Positions 62,637 to 64,000 of a DNA stretch of 64,000 nt are shown one piece after another. The position numbers and the translations under genes were made by a program. The stretch covers positions 4,037,001-4,101,000 of the forward strand of contig NZ_CP152052.1 in NCBI RefSeq assembly GCF_038637725.1, written 5' to 3'. The notes beneath the pieces are model-generated. The model did no database searches. It saw nothing but the letters and a program-made list of their open reading frames with translations, and was not told where the DNA came from. Source of the stretch: Psychrobacillus sp. FSL H8-0483. GTDB taxonomy: Bacteria > Bacillota > Bacilli > Bacillales_A > Planococcaceae. The stretch's first letter is position 1. Each line of letters begins with the position of its first letter.

Positions 62637-63572
62637 TTAAGCTTTTTTAGATAATTCAGTAATATAATCGAAGAAATCACTAGAATTTACATCATAAACC
62701 ACGTTTACTGGGCGACCATTGTCTTTTTCTTCTGTACGCCCTTGACTCGGCCCATCTGTATGCACGATACTATTAATTCTCTTCACTTTTACAAGATCAC
62801 TATTACCAACAAACGCTGTTGTTAAGACATCCCATAAAAAATATGTTGAGTTTGTTGTAAAATGAACCAACGGCGGGCACATCGCATAACATTGGCCAAT
62901 AAAATCAACACCGAGGTGTTTGCGTTCAGATGCCCAACGATTACGTATATCTACTGTAAGAGGTACCTGGCTAGTGCTTTCAAGCGCTACTAAATCAATT
63001 TCTATACTACTCTTCCATACTCGACCAGCTGCTTCAGGGTCCCAAAACACATTCCATTCCGCTGTCCCATCATGTTCGGGCTCTTCTACATTTCCTACAT
63101 CACGAAATGTGCCGCCCATCCATACGAGTCGATCGATTTTTTCTTCAATAGAAGGGTCTTCATCAAGTGCACGAGCAAGATCCGTAAGTGGACCGGTGAA
63201 TAAAAGAGTAGTTTTTTCATCTGAAGCGTGAATTGCATCTATCATATGAAGATGTGCTGGTTTCTCCGCTACTGGTGTCACAATCTTTCCGGATTCATTT
63301 AATATTGGCAAGGCATCCACAGTGAAAGCGTGCAAACGCCAATCTTTAGGAAAAGGATTTTTTCCGCGAGAATTTGACTCCGCTACATCTAAACTGCCTT
63401 TTCCAAAGCGATCAATGATTTTTCGGCTTGCAAACATAGCAGGTTCTAAATAACAATCAGCTGGAATGACGGAAACACCAGTTAGTTCAACGGTATCCAT
63501 TTGTAGTAATAAAAATAGAGAAACTAGATCATCCACACCGCCATCATGATTAAAGTAAATTTTCTTTTTCAT
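62637..63572 (-). CDS. Nucleoside hydrolase
   Basis: 311 residues. The N-terminal metal-binding motif reads NHDGGVDD (8-15), where the usual first Asp is replaced by Asn but Asp10, Asp14 and Asp15 remain, as in one subgroup of the family. FTGPLTDLARAL and the late EWNVFWDPEAA match the nucleoside hydrolase fold. It cleaves the N-glycosidic bond of nucleosides to base and ribose. First gene behind a guanine riboswitch. AAGGATTGAGAAAG precedes the ATG. Confidence 0.88.
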   Translation of the reverse strand: MKKKIYFNHDGGVDDLVSLFLLLQMDTVELTGVSVIPADCYLEPAMFASRKIIDRFGKGSLDVAESNSRGKNPFPKDWRLHAFTVDALPILNESGKIVTPVAEKPAHLHMIDAIHASDEKTTLLFTGPLTDLARALDEDPSIEEKIDRLVWMGGTFRDVGNVEEPEHDGTAEWNVFWDPEAAGRVWKSSIEIDLVALESTSQVPLTVDIRNRWASERKHLGVDFIGQCYAMCPPLVHFTTNSTYFLWDVLTTAFVGNSDLVKVKRINSIVHTDGPSQGRTEEKDNGRPVNVVYDVNSSDFFDYITELSKKA

Positions 63573-63739
63573 TCTTTCTCAATCCTTCACATTGAATTTA
63601 TTTATTGCTTACGAATTGATCCAACTGTTTTCTCAGCGCTGGAATGGATCACACTTTATTACACATTAAGAGCGAACAAAGCTTTCTTGGTATGTCACTT
63701 TGCATAATAAAATCTAGAATTAAATATTGCTTAAACGAT

Positions 63740-63890
63740 AAAAAAACGCTCCGATATCTACCGGAGCGTTTGACTAGGGCGTAAGTAAATAAGAAAGAGA
63801 CTCCCTCTTTCATTTAACACTTACCTCGTAGTCAAGCCCTTTACGGCAGCTTGGTAGAAACTTTTGGGCCATATCCCCAATATTATACGA
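63740..63890 (-). ncRNA. Purine (guanine-type) riboswitch with terminator
   Basis: On the minus strand the aptamer (63890-63826) contains TCGTATAAT, GGATATGGCCC, GTTTCTACC, GGGCTTGACTACGA. The pyrimidine that sets specificity is C (GACTAC, not GATTAT), hence guanine/hypoxanthine. The terminator AACGCTCCG/CGGAGCGTT (63745-63770) with T run forms the expression platform. It would repress nucleoside hydrolase and transporter when guanine is high. Confidence 0.93.
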
Positions 63891-63915
63891 CAGAATTCTA
63901 CATTAATTTACATTT

Positions 63916-63944
63916 ATCATAGCAACAATTTAAAGTATCGTCAA
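63916..63944 (-). promoter_or_regulatory. Promoter of the guanine-riboswitch transcript
   Basis: TTGACG (63944-63939), 17-nt spacer and TATGAT (63921-63916) on the minus strand, placing the transcription start about 20 nt before the aptamer. Confidence 0.75.
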
Positions 63945-63951
63945 TAAAAAA

Positions 63952-63990
63952 ATAAACAATTGTTTATATCTTAAACAATTGTTTATTTTT
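63952..63990. promoter_or_regulatory. Twin palindromes (operator pair or terminator)
   Basis: ATAAACAATTGTTTAT (63952-63967) and TAAACAATTGTTTA (63972-63985) are both perfect palindromes, centres 19 bp apart. They can be two binding sites of a dimeric repressor just upstream of the guanine-riboswitch promoter, or fold together into a 16-bp stem with a T run as a terminator for a gene beyond the window. Confidence 0.5.
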
Positions 63991-64000
63991 TGTTATTAAT

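Overview
The window is a low-GC Firmicutes chromosome segment. The two S-box (SAM) riboswitches around a complete methionine-salvage (mtn) cluster, a lysine riboswitch, a guanine riboswitch, GGAGG-type ribosome binding sites, cre-like sites, a PhoP-type box, a GlnK/GlnL-like two-component pair and a ytcD/ytbDE-like locus all point to Bacillales. A Bacillaceae or Planococcaceae (Caryophanaceae) relative such as Psychrobacillus, Lysinibacillus or Sporosarcina is my inference; the sequence alone does not fix the genus. I found no rRNA, tRNA, CRISPR array or intact insertion sequence.

Layout. 1-9.4 kb: an edge-truncated aldehyde dehydrogenase with a cre site; an Rrf2 / NAD(P)-binding protein / luciferase-like flavin oxidoreductase unit with two matching operators; YitT; an acetyl-CoA hydrolase/CoA-transferase family enzyme next to a LytTR regulator; an RNA/DNA methyltransferase; a class A beta-lactamase-fold hydrolase. 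9.4-14.2 kb: a Pho-type operon (copper-amine-oxidase-like/beta-propeller protein, PstS, PstC, PstA) that ends at a terminator with no pstB. 14.7-24 kb: a 58-aa gene, a TetM/EF-G-like GTPase, SRPBCC protein, methyltransferase, YeiH exporter with divergent LysR regulator, CapA-like protein, and an ABC exporter with its TetR regulator.

24-35.5 kb: the methionine-salvage region. A leftward transcript under one SAM riboswitch carries mtnK, mtnA and, coupled by 4-nt overlaps, a sugar-type ABC importer (probably for 5-methylthioribose) followed by an MFS protein. A rightward transcript under a second SAM riboswitch carries mtnW, mtnX, mtnB and mtnD. Together they would import methylthioribose, phosphorylate and isomerise it, and convert it to the 2-oxo acid precursor of methionine.

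35.5-51 kb: TatC/TatA, a TraB-family membrane protein, an IsdG-type haem monooxygenase, a GNAT, a lysine-riboswitch-controlled polar amino acid ABC importer, an MFS transporter, a glutamate/dicarboxylate symporter beside a GlnK/GlnL-like pair, and a SNF2 helicase. 51-64 kb is more accessory: an ECF S component, an XRE regulator with small membrane proteins, a 600-aa PD-(D/E)XK protein with an internal domain duplication and bracketed by near-identical 42-bp direct repeats, an HxlR/MFS/aldo-keto reductase unit, IS debris, a frameshifted small gene, and a guanine-riboswitch operon for nucleoside hydrolysis and uptake. Several gene remnants (GMC oxidoreductase, ABC ATPase, IS3 OrfA) and a family of GC-rich intergenic repeats are scattered through the window.
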